From JAQUSX01 sp035446985 (GTDB lineage Bacteria > Bacillota > Clostridia > Christensenellales > CAG-314), in contig DAOTGG010000003.1 in assembly GCA_035446985.1 (NCBI GenBank), positions 1 to 64,000 of the forward strand: 64,000 nucleotides of DNA, given 5' to 3'. The translations under genes were made by a program, and so were the position numbers. Below the pieces are notes generated by a model. It was given only the letters and a program-made list of their open reading frames with translations, ran no database searches and was not told the origin of the DNA. Positions 19,101 through 26,899 of this stretch are shown here, one piece after another. Position 1 is the first letter of the stretch. Every line of letters begins with the position of its first letter.

Positions 19101-19802
19101 GTCGTGAATAACCTTAACGCGCAAAATATAACTGAATCGCTGAATGCTTTTGCCCGTAAGACCGCCGAATCCCAAATACTGGTTATACCCGGCGGTTTCA
19201 GCGGCGGCGACGAACCCGATGGCTCGGCAAAATTTATTACTTCATTTATGCGAAACGAACGCGTGACGCAAGCTATTAACGAATTGCTCGATAAAAACGA
19301 CGGACTTATGTGTGGAATATGCAACGGTTTTCAAGCGTTGGTAAAACTCGGACTTTTGCCTTTCGGCAAAATAATATCGCCTAGCGAACAAAACCCGACG
19401 CTAACTTATAACGATATTTCCAGACATCAATCAAGGATTGTTAGGATCAGAGTTGCAAGTAACTTATCGCCTTGGTTTAATAAAGTGAAAACGGGAGAAA
19501 TTTACAACGTTCCTATTTCACACAGCGAAGGAAAATTCGTCGCTAGCGAAAAGTTGCTGCAAGAATTGGCAAATAAAGGTCAAATAGCAACCCAATACGT
19601 TGATCTGTGCGGCGAACCAACAATGAACGCCGACTTTAACCCTAACGGCTCGGTGTGGGCGATAGAAGGTATCACGTCCGCAAACGGCAGAATTTTGGGC
19701 AAAATGGGACACAGCGAGCGTATTGGAAAAAATCTTTATAAAAACGTCGCGGGCGAATACGATATGCGTATATTCGAATCCGCGGTTGAATATTTTAAAT
19801 AA
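16116..19802 (+). CDS. purL: FGAM synthase PurL, single-chain large form
   Basis: This enzyme converts FGAR to FGAM using glutamine and ATP. At 1228 residues it is the single-chain form that fuses the synthetase and glutaminase, unlike the PurS-PurL-PurQ set of Bacillus. The linker/synthetase motif TYWSDHCRHTTF is at about residues 217-228, followed by the ATP-site FKNETHNHPTEIEPFGGAATCLGG. A second PurM-like half contains GGKDSMSGSF. The C-terminal class I glutaminase has its nucleophile at Cys1069 (GICNGFQ) and a histidine in SHSEGKF. The start follows purD by one base after GAGGAG. Confidence 0.96.
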   Translation: MLNRLYVEKKSGFDNEAKKLFAEITEILQIKSLTGLRLLNRYDVENIDKSIFDRAVKEIFFEPQVDEVYFDLPVTNGHVFGVEYLPGQYDQRADSAEQCAQFISQGIKPQIRTAKIYILEGKLTDKEIGVIKGYLINPVECREADLSMKKSLELNYDAPKDVEIFTGFNKLDKKGLVDFIKTHGLAMDADDAIFTQDYFKSENSEPTVAEIKLIDTYWSDHCRHTTFSTVIDEVEFESEEIEKAYQDYLQQRESVNRTKPITLMDLATTAMRCMRAQGKLPNLDVSDEINACTVKIKVTVDGEKQDWLLLFKNETHNHPTEIEPFGGAATCLGGAIRDPLSGRAYVYSAMRLTGAGDPLAKIEDTVKGKLPQRKIVTTAAAGYSSYGNQIGLTTGLVDEIYHSGYVAKRMEIGAVIGAVPSKNVVRKTPDSNDIVILLGGKTGRDGIGGATGSSKAHTEDSINACGAEVQKGNAPEERKLQRFFRNEAVSTMIKRCNDFGAGGVAVAVGELADGLDIDLDKIPKKYEGLNGTELAISESQERMAVVVNSNDAEKFISLAEKENLIATVIAKVTDEPRLIMRWQNKKIVDISREFLNSNGAQKHIKAKITNPANYEKSIPTSFTAGINNLVNELNVCSKRGLIERFDSTVGANTVLMPLGGKNQSTPPQVMAQKIALEKGDTDDCSIMAWGFNPFISEKSPYHGAYLAVINSVAKAVAAGADINQTYLTFQEYFEKLGNSPEKWGKPLAALLGANKAQFDLGIASIGGKDSMSGSFENISVPPTLVSFAVGMGKASKIVTPEFKKIGSKVFLLSPEKMANGLPNAESFKKNIGIVSKLIDEGKVLSAYAVSYGGVIESVFKMCLGNGYGFNFSNITLTKLFGYDYGAFILETGDNENVGEFLGTITKENVISYANETVLIDELLESYDNKLESVYPTKTPSKKEIIEKISYNTTKKVKAAITVAKPKVLIPVFPGTNCEYETAKAFEKAGAETEIFVVNNLNAQNITESLNAFARKTAESQILVIPGGFSGGDEPDGSAKFITSFMRNERVTQAINELLDKNDGLMCGICNGFQALVKLGLLPFGKIISPSEQNPTLTYNDISRHQSRIVRIRVASNLSPWFNKVKTGEIYNVPISHSEGKFVASEKLLQELANKGQIATQYVDLCGEPTMNADFNPNGSVWAIEGITSANGRILGKMGHSERIGKNLYKNVAGEYDMRIFESAVEYFK

Positions 19803-19821
19803 AATCGAGGTGAATTTTTAA

Positions 19822-20664
19822 ATGGCTCAAATTTTGGACGGAAAAACGCTCTCGAAAGAAATTGAAGCGGAATTAACGGAAAGAGTTAAAAAGATTACGG
19901 CAAAAGGACATTCGCCGAAACTGGCGATCATGATAGTGGGCAACGATTACGCGTCGCAGACTTATGTCAAAATGAAAATGAACGCAAGCAGGCGTATAGG
20001 CGTGGAGCCGATAGAATTTCATTTTGACGAAACCGTTACGACAGAACAAATATTAAAAACTTTAAAAGAGCTAAATAACGACAAAAACGTTGTCGGAATA
20101 ATGCTGCAGCACCCTATTCCAAAGCATATCGACGAAAGAAAAATCGACGATTCGATTTTGCCAAGTAAAGATGTGGACGGACTTAATTCCGCTTCTTTTG
20201 GAGCGATGGCATTGGGACTCACGGCGTTTGCGCCCGCAACGGCGTTATCGATAATGACAATTTTAAGGCGGTACAAAATACAGATAGAAGGTAAAAAAGC
20301 CGTCGTTATCGGCAGAAGCGCGATATTGGGCAAACCCGTTTCGTTAATGCTCCTCAACGACAATGCGACCGTTACTATTTGCCACAGCAAAACGGTAAAT
20401 TTGCCTGAGATTGTTTCGCAAGCCGATATCGTGGTTGCCGCTGTCGGAAAACCGAAATTCGTAAAAGCGGAATGGATAAAAAAAGGCGCGGTAATAATAG
20501 ACGCGGGTTATAACGAAGGCAACGTGGGCGACGTGGATTTGGAACACGCGGCGGAAAGCAGTTCGGCTTATACGCCGGTACCGGGCGGAGTAGGACCGAT
20601 GACTATCGCGATGCTACTGGAACAAACCGTAATTGCCGCGGAAAAAGAATTTTTAAATAAATAA
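19822..20664 (+). CDS. folD: Methylenetetrahydrofolate dehydrogenase/cyclohydrolase FolD
   Basis: FolD oxidises 5,10-methylene-THF and hydrolyses it to 10-formyl-THF, the cofactor for PurN and the AICAR transformylase in the same operon. The 280-residue protein shows the start LDGKTLSKEI, the catalytic Tyr-Lys stretch YASQTYVKMKM (about residues 43-53), the loop IMLQHPIPKHI, the Rossmann motif VVIGRSAILGKPVS and the end TPVPGGVGPMTIAMLLEQT. GAGGTG precedes the ATG. It is the last operon gene; terminators follow. Confidence 0.97.
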   Translation: MAQILDGKTLSKEIEAELTERVKKITAKGHSPKLAIMIVGNDYASQTYVKMKMNASRRIGVEPIEFHFDETVTTEQILKTLKELNNDKNVVGIMLQHPIPKHIDERKIDDSILPSKDVDGLNSASFGAMALGLTAFAPATALSIMTILRRYKIQIEGKKAVVIGRSAILGKPVSLMLLNDNATVTICHSKTVNLPEIVSQADIVVAAVGKPKFVKAEWIKKGAVIIDAGYNEGNVGDVDLEHAAESSSAYTPVPGGVGPMTIAMLLEQTVIAAEKEFLNK

Positions 20665-20709
20665 ATTTAATTTTTTTAGTTTTCCCATTTATATATAAAA
20701 ATTAAAAAG

Positions 20710-20736
20710 ACCGATTGATAATCAATCGGTTTTTGC
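20710..20736 (+). terminator. Intrinsic terminator of the purine operon
   Basis: ACCGATTGAT (20710-20719) and ATCAATCGGT (20721-20730) form a near-perfect palindrome followed by five T. Confidence 0.88.
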
Positions 20737-20781
20737 TTTTTTAAGGCGCCTAAAAAAATCTCTTAGTTTATTAAAATCAAA

Positions 20782-20809
20782 AAAAGCGAGAGTTAAAAAT
20801 CTCGCTTTT
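20782..20809 (-). terminator. Bidirectional terminator between folD and typA
   Basis: AAAAGCGAGA (20782-20791) pairs with TCTCGCTTTT (20800-20809). A runs on one side and T runs on the other let it serve the leftward typA transcript and back up the purine terminator. Confidence 0.75.
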
Positions 20810-20905
20810 ATAGTTAATAAATATAAAGAAATTGCTGCGGCTAATCCTTTCCATGTGCCAAAGGTTATTGATGAGATGTTAAAGAATCATGTTAAATCCG
20901 CTTGA
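20810..20905 (+). pseudogene. Possible 3' remnant of an unidentified gene
   Basis: An open frame of about 31 codons without a plausible start reads ...KYKEIAAANPFHVPKVIDE... and ends in a stop at 20903-20905. The residue composition is protein-like (PFHVPKVIDEMLKNH) and unlike its A/T-rich surroundings. It begins inside the bidirectional hairpin. It could be the tail of a decayed gene; I cannot name the family, and chance is possible. Confidence 0.25.
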
Positions 20906-20921
20906 ATATTATAAAAAAATT

Positions 20922-22757
20922 TTAGTCAACTTTCTTTGCCCGAGCCTGTGCTTTCAAACGCAGTTCGGTATTTAATATTTTTTTGCGTATTCTGATATTT
21001 TTCGGAGTGATTTCTAAGATTTCGTCGTCGGCGATAAATTCCATCGCTTCTTCAAGGCTTAGTTTTTTCGGCGGTTCAAGACGCAAAGCGTCGTCCGAGC
21101 CTGAAGCGCGCGTATTAGTCAAATGTTTTTTCTTGCATACGTTTACCACGACGTCTTCGTTTTTCGGATTTTCGCCCACTACCATACCCTGATAAACGTC
21201 GGTATTAGGTTCGATAAAAAGTCTGCCTCTGCTCTGCGCGTTAAAAAGTCCGTATGTGACAGCTACGCCTGTTTCGTATGCTACAAGTGAACCGCTTACT
21301 CTGCGAGAGACTTCGCCTTTGTATGGCATATAATCGTAAAATATTGTGTTAAAAACGCCTTCGCCGCGAGTATCAGTCATAAACTGGCTTTTGTAACCGA
21401 ATAATCCTCTTACGGGTATGGCAAATTCCATTCTTACCCGAGTTGCGCTAAGGTTTTCCATTTGCAAAAGTTCGCCTTTACGTTCGCCCATGCTTTGGAA
21501 TACCGCGCCAGTTTTGTCGGTGGGCACGTCCACGACGAGTTTTTCGATAGGTTCGTATTTTACTCCGTCAATCGTTTTGTACAGCACTCTTGGAGGTCCG
21601 ACCTGAAACTCGTAATTGTCGCGGCGCATATTTTCGATAAGAATTGACAAATGCATTTCGCCGCGACCGCAAACGCGGTAACTGTCGGTGGAATCCGTAT
21701 CGTCGACCTTTAACGAAACATCTTTTAATGTTTCTCTAAAAAGTCGGTCTCTTAAATGTCTTGTAGTAACATATTTGCCTTCTCGCCCAGCGAGAGGACT
21801 ATCGTTGACCGAAAAAGTCATCTCGACGGTGGGTTGCGATATTTCCACGAATTTTATCGGGCTAATGTCTTTCGGCGAGCATATAGTATCGCCAATACCC
21901 ACGTTTTCCAGTCCCGATACGCAAACGATATCCCCCGCAATCGCTTTTTCCACGGGTCTGCGCGTAAGACCGTCTATTTGGTACAAACTCACTATTTTTC
22001 CGTTTTTTATTTCTTCGGGATTGTTGTAATTTAAAAAAGCCGCTTGGTCGCCCATTTTTATTTCGCCGCGTTCTATACGTCCGATAGCGATACGTCCGAC
22101 AAAATCGTTGTAATCGATTGAGCTAACGAGCATTTGAAAAGGAGCGTTAAGTTTTACTTCCACGGGCGGAAAATGATTCAAAATTGCCTCGAAAAGAGGT
22201 GTTAAGTCATCGCCTTGTTTGCGCCAGTCAGTCGACGCTGTGCCTTTTTTGCCAGAGCAGTAAATAATAGGACTGCTGAACTGGTCTTCGCTGGCGTTTA
22301 ATTCCAATAATAAATCCAAAATCTCGTTTTCGACTTGATTGAGCCTTGCGTCGGGACGGTCGATTTTGTTTACGACGATAATGAGTCTGTGTCCCAGTTC
22401 AAGAGCTTTTTGCATCACGAAGCGCGTTTGCGGCATAGGTCCTTCGACGGCGTCGACCAAAACCAAAACGCCGTTAACCATTTTTAAAACTCTTTCGACT
22501 TCTCCGCCAAAATCCGCGTGTCCCGGTGTGTCTACGATGTTTATCTTTACGCCTTTATAAAATACCGACGTGTTTTTTGCCAGTATGGTAATACCGCGCT
22601 CTCTTTCGAGATCGTTGCTGTCCATAACTCTGTCCATGACTTGTTGATTTTCTCTGAATATTCCGCCTTGTTTCAACATTTCATTAACTAAAGTTGTTTT
22701 GCCGTGGTCTACGTGCGCTATAATAGCCACGTTTCTTAAATCTTTTCTTGCAGTCAA
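20922..22757 (-). CDS. typA: Ribosome-associated GTPase TypA/BipA
   Basis: TypA is a translational GTPase of the EF-G class that acts in ribosome assembly and stress adaptation. I place the start at the TTG at 22757, giving about 611 residues that open with the usual xARKDLRNVAIIAHVDHGKTT; GGAG lies 11 bases upstream. A longer frame from another TTG at 22817 would begin inside the T run of a leader hairpin and has no ribosome site. G motifs are AHVDHGKTT, DTPGHADFGGEV and NKIDRPDA. Domains II, III, V and the TypA-specific C-terminus follow. It stands alone on the minus strand. Confidence 0.95.
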   Translation of the reverse strand: MTARKDLRNVAIIAHVDHGKTTLVNEMLKQGGIFRENQQVMDRVMDSNDLERERGITILAKNTSVFYKGVKINIVDTPGHADFGGEVERVLKMVNGVLVLVDAVEGPMPQTRFVMQKALELGHRLIIVVNKIDRPDARLNQVENEILDLLLELNASEDQFSSPIIYCSGKKGTASTDWRKQGDDLTPLFEAILNHFPPVEVKLNAPFQMLVSSIDYNDFVGRIAIGRIERGEIKMGDQAAFLNYNNPEEIKNGKIVSLYQIDGLTRRPVEKAIAGDIVCVSGLENVGIGDTICSPKDISPIKFVEISQPTVEMTFSVNDSPLAGREGKYVTTRHLRDRLFRETLKDVSLKVDDTDSTDSYRVCGRGEMHLSILIENMRRDNYEFQVGPPRVLYKTIDGVKYEPIEKLVVDVPTDKTGAVFQSMGERKGELLQMENLSATRVRMEFAIPVRGLFGYKSQFMTDTRGEGVFNTIFYDYMPYKGEVSRRVSGSLVAYETGVAVTYGLFNAQSRGRLFIEPNTDVYQGMVVGENPKNEDVVVNVCKKKHLTNTRASGSDDALRLEPPKKLSLEEAMEFIADDEILEITPKNIRIRKKILNTELRLKAQARAKKVD

Positions 22758-22815
22758 TTTCTTATTTTCTCCATGGTTTGCGTCATTTATCTTACGCAAT
22801 TGATTAAATATTAAC

Positions 22816-22845
22816 AAAAAAAGTGAAAAGAACCTATCTTTTCAC
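22816..22845 (-). terminator. Terminator hairpin in the typA leader (attenuator candidate)
   Basis: Read on the minus strand, GTGAAAAGA and TCTTTTCAC form a perfect nine-pair stem (+ strand 22823-22845) followed at once by seven T (22822-22816). It lies between the typA promoter and start, and no other leftward gene lies upstream that it could serve. It would end transcripts after about 30 bases. Confidence 0.65.
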
Positions 22846-22852
22846 GCTAAAC

Positions 22853-22884
22853 ATTATACTAGCACCGCCGCGACGTTTTGTCAA
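22853..22884 (-). promoter_or_regulatory. typA promoter
   Basis: On the minus strand TTGACA (22884-22879) is followed after 17 bases by TAGTAT (22861-22856), or after 20 bases by a perfect TATAAT (22858-22853). The leftward transcript would start just before the leader hairpin. Confidence 0.6.
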
Positions 22885-22905
22885 ACAGATTAAAGCTTGC
22901 CTTGC

Positions 22906-22934
22906 TTGATTTTAATAAATTTTAGTGATATAAT
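22906..22934 (+). promoter_or_regulatory. Promoter of the Fur-family gene, giving a leaderless mRNA
   Basis: TTGATT (22906-22911), a 17-base spacer and perfect TATAAT (22929-22934). Only six bases separate the -10 box from the ATG at 22941, so the transcript probably begins at the start codon. Confidence 0.65.
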
Positions 22935-22940
22935 TTTTTT

Positions 22941-23360
22941 ATGAAAAGCGCAAGAATAAATTACAAAACCGAGATGCGCAAAGCGGCATTAAAATTTTTG
23001 ACGGAAAATGTCGACACAACGGTAACCGCCAAAGACGTTTTAAATTATTTGAATGAAAAGGGTTTATACGTTAACATAACTTCGGTATATCGTTATCTCG
23101 ATACCCTTTGCGAAACAGGCAAACTGAATAAATTTGTCGCGCAAAAAGGGCAGCTGACAGTTTTTCAGTACGTCGGCGAAAACAAATGCGGCGAACACCT
23201 GCATCTCAAATGCTCTGATTGCGGTCAGCTTATTCATCTTGACTGTGATTTTATGAAAGAAATTTCCGAGCATTTAACCAAAAATCACGGCTTTGAGCTT
23301 GACTGTGAAAATACCGTAATTTACGGAAAATGCGACAAATGCGCGAAACGGACTAAATAG
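22941..23360 (+). CDS. zur: Fur-family metalloregulator, probably Zur
   Basis: This 139-residue repressor has an N-terminal winged helix (recognition helix in NITSVYRYLDTL, about residues 45-56) and a C-terminal metal/dimerisation domain. The HLHLKCSDCG stretch near residue 90 and the terminal CDKC pair form the structural zinc site of the family. The zinc importer znuABC lies directly downstream, which favours Zur over Fur or PerR. The ATG at 22941 has no ribosome site and sits about where transcription should begin; the next ATG (22974) would cut into the conserved first helix. The metal specificity is inferred from context. Confidence 0.85.
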   Translation: MKSARINYKTEMRKAALKFLTENVDTTVTAKDVLNYLNEKGLYVNITSVYRYLDTLCETGKLNKFVAQKGQLTVFQYVGENKCGEHLHLKCSDCGQLIHLDCDFMKEISEHLTKNHGFELDCENTVIYGKCDKCAKRTK

Positions 23361-23457
23361 TCCGTTTTTATTTACTAAAAAACTTTTCTTTGTCAAAAAT
23401 TTAATTACAAAAATTATTTTATTATTTTAAAAAATTTTAAGAAAGTCGCGGCAATAT

Positions 23458-23486
23458 TTGACAATTTGCGGATAGACTATTATAAT
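23458..23486 (+). promoter_or_regulatory. Perfect-consensus promoter of znuABC
   Basis: TTGACA (23458-23463), a 17-base spacer and TATAAT (23481-23486), a full sigma-A consensus. Confidence 0.85.
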
Positions 23487-23487
23487 T

Positions 23488-23512
23488 GAAAACGCAAATA
23501 AATTGCATTTTC
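23488..23512 (+). promoter_or_regulatory. Inverted repeat at the znuA transcription start, candidate Zur operator
   Basis: GAAAACGCAA (23488-23497) and TTGCATTTTC (23503-23512) are inverted copies with nine of ten bases matching, around a five-base centre. The site covers the expected transcript start. A perfect promoter under an operator is what zinc repression would need. It does not match the Bacillus Zur box, so the assignment is inference. Confidence 0.45.
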
Positions 23513-23533
23513 AAAAAATTACGGAGTTTTTCA

Positions 23534-24397
23534 ATGAAAAATATATCAAAAATTTTGTGCTTGGTCATCGCTTTTGCGCTTGTCATTGTGTCGAGCGCAG
23601 GCTGCACGCCAAAAATTACCAACGATAAAATAACTGTCGCCGTTACGATAGTGCCTTTGGCGGGTTTTGTAAAAGCCGTTTGCGGCGATAAGGTAAATGT
23701 TATCACATTGATTCCGCCCGGATACAGTCCCGCAACGTATGAACCCACCCCTCAGCAAATGATAGAGTTTTCTGATGCGAATATTTGTTTTGCCGTTGGA
23801 GTTCCCGCGGAAGAGTCGATGTTGTCGGAAGCCGTGCCAACAGTTATTAGACTGCAAGACATAGTTTCAGAAGTTTATCCCGACCGTTATTTTGATGACG
23901 GCGGCAGGGATCCGCATATATGGCTGTCGGTAAAACGGGTAAAAATAATGGTAACGGAAATAGCTTCGCAAATGTCCGCGCTTGACCCTGTTAACGCGGA
24001 TTATTATCAATCTAATGCCGAAGAATATCTTAACCAGCTTGACGAAGTAGATTTATTATTAAAAGCTGCGGTTAACGAAATGGACAGCAAACAATTTATC
24101 GTTTTTCATCCCGCTTTCGGGTATTTAGCCGAAGATTACGGGCTTAATATGGTTGCGCTCGAAGAAGAAGGCAAGGAAGCCACAGCCGCGCATTTGCAGG
24201 AAGTAATAGATTTTGCGAAAGCCGAAGGTATAAAAGCGATTTTTTATCAAGAAGAAATAGACAGCAAACAAGCGCAATCTTTTGCCGAAGAAATAGGCGG
24301 GGCAACGGTAATGCTGTCGCCGCTTGCGGAAAACTATATCGAAAATATCTTATCTATGATAAATACCATAAAAGAGGTAAACAGCAAAAATGACTGA
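23534..24397 (+). CDS. znuA: Zinc-binding lipoprotein of a ZnuABC-type importer
   Basis: This 287-residue cluster A-I solute-binding protein captures Zn2+ (or Mn2+) outside the membrane. I start it at 23534, after GGAG, giving a lipoprotein signal with cysteine in SSAGC (residue 25). The fold markers are TIVPLAGFVKAVCGDKVNV, PPGYSPATYEPTP with a metal residue region, DPHIWLS (metal His) and FHPAFGYLAEDYGL (His). The long His-rich loop of many ZnuA proteins is absent. It overlaps znuC by eight bases. Zinc rather than manganese is inferred from the adjacent Zur-like gene. Confidence 0.88.
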   Translation: MKNISKILCLVIAFALVIVSSAGCTPKITNDKITVAVTIVPLAGFVKAVCGDKVNVITLIPPGYSPATYEPTPQQMIEFSDANICFAVGVPAEESMLSEAVPTVIRLQDIVSEVYPDRYFDDGGRDPHIWLSVKRVKIMVTEIASQMSALDPVNADYYQSNAEEYLNQLDEVDLLLKAAVNEMDSKQFIVFHPAFGYLAEDYGLNMVALEEEGKEATAAHLQEVIDFAKAEGIKAIFYQEEIDSKQAQSFAEEIGGATVMLSPLAENYIENILSMINTIKEVNSKND

Positions 24398-25145
24398 TAT
24401 CGCTATATCGATAAAAAATCTTACGGCGCGTTACGACAATAATATTGCGCTCCAAGATATAAATATCGATGTCAAAAAAGGAGAATTTTTGGCTTTGATA
24501 GGACCTAACGGCGGCGGAAAATCGACTTTGATTAAAGCCATATTGAGACTCGCGCCGTTTGAAGGAAAAATTGAGATTTTTGGTCAAAAGAAAATAGACG
24601 ACGTAGGCTACGTTCCCCAAATTTCGTCCGCAGAAAAAAAATTCCCCATTTCCGTATTGGAAGTCGTACTCAGCGGACTGCACAAAAAAACGCTAAATCC
24701 GTTCAGTAAATATTCCCAAATGCAAAAAAACGAGGCTATGGAAACGCTGGAAAGACTGGGTATCGAAAAATTGGCGGACCGCCAGATTGACGAACTATCG
24801 GGCGGCGAGTTTCAAAAAACATTATTATGCAGAGCTTTGCTGTCAAAGCCTAAAATTTTGCTGCTGGATGAACCTACGGCAAATATAGATCCCAGCTCGG
24901 CGAAAAATATTTATGAATTACTAAAAGAATTAAATAAAACGATAACTATCGTAATGGCGACGCACGACCTTTTTGCCGTCAGCGACGGCGTAACAAGACT
25001 TGCGTGTCTTAATAAAACTCTGGTTTATCACGGCGAGCCGCAGTTAACCCTCGACACTATGGACAAACTTTACGGCTGCCCTGTAGATTTGATCGCGCAC
25101 GGTATTCCGCATAGAGTGCTTGGACATCACGGAGAAAACGAATAA
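24390..25145 (+). CDS. znuC: Zinc ABC transporter ATPase
   Basis: This 251-residue ABC ATPase powers the importer. Motifs are Walker A GPNGGGKST (about residues 37-45), the Q-loop in YVPQIS, signature LSGGEFQ (about 137-143), Walker B ILLLDEPT and the switch histidine in MATHDLF. It overlaps znuA by eight bases and znuB by one, so the three are translated together. Confidence 0.93.
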   Translation: MTDIAISIKNLTARYDNNIALQDINIDVKKGEFLALIGPNGGGKSTLIKAILRLAPFEGKIEIFGQKKIDDVGYVPQISSAEKKFPISVLEVVLSGLHKKTLNPFSKYSQMQKNEAMETLERLGIEKLADRQIDELSGGEFQKTLLCRALLSKPKILLLDEPTANIDPSSAKNIYELLKELNKTITIVMATHDLFAVSDGVTRLACLNKTLVYHGEPQLTLDTMDKLYGCPVDLIAHGIPHRVLGHHGENE

Positions 25146-25972
25146 TGATTGAAACGATTTTAAAATATCAGTTTTTGCAAAAAGCGATTTTGGCGTCAAT
25201 ATTGACAAGTATAGTCGCTGGAATAATAGGCGTTATTATAGTGCAGAAAAAACTCGTTATGATGACGGGCGGCATTGCCCACACAACTTACGGCGGAGTA
25301 GGACTGGGATATTTATTGGGAATAGAGCCGATACTCGGCGGATTTATGTTTGCCTTGGGCGCGGCTTTCGGAATAGGGTATCTAAAACGCAAAGGCGGAG
25401 TTGATACCGATATTCTTATCGCGTTGTTTTGGTCGTTAGGAATGGCGGCGGGCGTGGCTTTTATTGGACTTATGCCTGGATATCCGCCCGATATTACGTC
25501 GTATCTATTCGGCAATATTTTGTCGGTTACCAATTTTGATTTAATTATGATGGCGGTACTTACGGTAGTGGTAACGCTGTCAACGCTTATTTTCCTTAAC
25601 GACTGGAAAACCTATCTTTTTGACGAAGAATTCGCTCACGTGCGTGGAATGAAAACTTCTTTAATGGAATACTGGCTGCTCGTTTTGGTTGCGCTTACGG
25701 TAGTCGTGCTGATAAGAGCAGCAGGTATTATGCTTGTTATTTCAATGCTCACAGCACCCGCGGCGTCCGCAAGACAGATATCTAAGAAATTTTCGGTAAA
25801 CATAATTCTGGCGGTAGTTTTGGGCGCGGTTTATTGCTTAATCGGACTTGGATTGTCGTATGTTTTGAATATAGCCTCGGGCGCGACCATAATAGCCGTA
25901 TCGGTTTTGGGTTTTGCTTTGTGCATGGTGTTATCAAAAATTTTGAAAAACAAAAAGACTGTAAAAAATTAA
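25145..25972 (+). CDS. znuB: Zinc ABC transporter permease
   Basis: This 275-residue ABC-3 family permease has about eight hydrophobic segments. Typical family stretches are AGIIGVIIVQKKLVMMTGGIAHTTYGGVGLGYLLG near the N-terminus and the coupling region RAAGIMLVISMLTAPAASA. Its ATG overlaps the znuC stop by one base. No clear T-tailed terminator follows; a short AGCGT/ACGCT stem lies about 40 bases beyond the stop. Confidence 0.92.
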   Translation: MIETILKYQFLQKAILASILTSIVAGIIGVIIVQKKLVMMTGGIAHTTYGGVGLGYLLGIEPILGGFMFALGAAFGIGYLKRKGGVDTDILIALFWSLGMAAGVAFIGLMPGYPPDITSYLFGNILSVTNFDLIMMAVLTVVVTLSTLIFLNDWKTYLFDEEFAHVRGMKTSLMEYWLLVLVALTVVVLIRAAGIMLVISMLTAPAASARQISKKFSVNIILAVVLGAVYCLIGLGLSYVLNIASGATIIAVSVLGFALCMVLSKILKNKKTVKN

Positions 25973-26066
25973 GCAACGCGACTAAAAATATTTTATTCAC
26001 AGAAAAACAAAAGAGCGTAATTTGTAACACGCTAAACCTTTGTCTTAAAAAAATTAGTTTTGACTA

Positions 26067-26095
26067 TTGCAAAAAAATCGGTTAAGTGCTAGAAT
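26067..26095 (+). promoter_or_regulatory. Promoter of the class I amidotransferase-like gene
   Basis: TTGCAA (26067-26072), a 17-base spacer ending in TGC, then TAGAAT (26090-26095), an extended -10 type promoter. Confidence 0.6.
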
Positions 26096-26139
26096 TTACA
26101 TTGGTATGAAAATATAAGGAAGGTAATTAAAATTTATTT

Positions 26140-26844
26140 ATGAGCGTTAAAATTGCTTTATCAACTCAGTTGGACAGTTTGGGAGTATCTCCAAACTACA
26201 GACGGGCGTTGGAAAGTTTGGGTTGTGAAGTAGTTGATTTGCCGCTGGTAACAATGGACAATATCGACGAAATTTTAGATAATTATGACGGATTTATTTT
26301 GACGGGCGGCGCCGACATAAATCCGTTACTTTACGGTGAGAAAAATTTGTACGCAACCAAAATCAACGACGACAGAGACAACAGCGATGTTATTCTAACA
26401 AAAGCATTGATAAAATCCGATAAACCGCTACTGGCTATTTGCCGCGGAATGCAGCTACTTAACACTATTTGCGGCGGCACTCTTTATCAGGACTTGACTA
26501 AACAAAATCCCGAATGCAAAATAAACCATTTGCAGAGTGACCGTTCATACGAATACGTTCATAAAGTTAATATTTTGCCCGATACCTTACTTGCGGATAT
26601 TTGCCCGTCAGTTATTAACGTGAATACTATCCACCATCAAGCGGTAAAAAAACTGGGCGAAGGTCTTTTTGTCGCCGCTGTATCGAACGATAATATTATC
26701 GAAGCCGTTGAAATGAAAGATAAAAAATTTGTTTTGGGTTTGCAATGGCATCCCGAAAGACTTACGACGTACAGCGAGCATAACGCTATATTGAGTATGT
26801 TTGTGGATGAATGCGAAAGACAAAAAAACGCGGTTAACGCTTGA
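26140..26844 (+). CDS. Gamma-glutamyl-gamma-aminobutyrate hydrolase family protein (peptidase C26)
   Basis: This 234-residue class I glutamine-amidotransferase-like hydrolase has the strand and turn FILTGGADINPLLYGE (about residues 52-67), the nucleophile Cys101 in AICRGMQLLN, the NTIHHQAVK segment and the catalytic His-Glu in LQWHPE. Relatives such as PuuD cleave gamma-glutamyl amides of polyamine breakdown products; others handle different gamma-glutamyl compounds. Nothing nearby fixes the substrate. It is a single-gene unit with its own promoter and a terminator at 26900. AAGGAAGG lies about 15 bases before the ATG. Confidence 0.87.
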   Translation: MSVKIALSTQLDSLGVSPNYRRALESLGCEVVDLPLVTMDNIDEILDNYDGFILTGGADINPLLYGEKNLYATKINDDRDNSDVILTKALIKSDKPLLAICRGMQLLNTICGGTLYQDLTKQNPECKINHLQSDRSYEYVHKVNILPDTLLADICPSVINVNTIHHQAVKKLGEGLFVAAVSNDNIIEAVEMKDKKFVLGLQWHPERLTTYSEHNAILSMFVDECERQKNAVNA

Positions 26845-26899
26845 TATTTATTTAATCTTTAAACTTAATAAAAATAAAAAAATGAATTTCAAAAAAGAA

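Noticed and set aside
22758..22817. Longer typA starting at the TTG 22817
   Set aside because: That codon lies in the T run of the leader hairpin and lacks a ribosome site; the TTG at 22757 has GGAG and gives the normal N-terminus.
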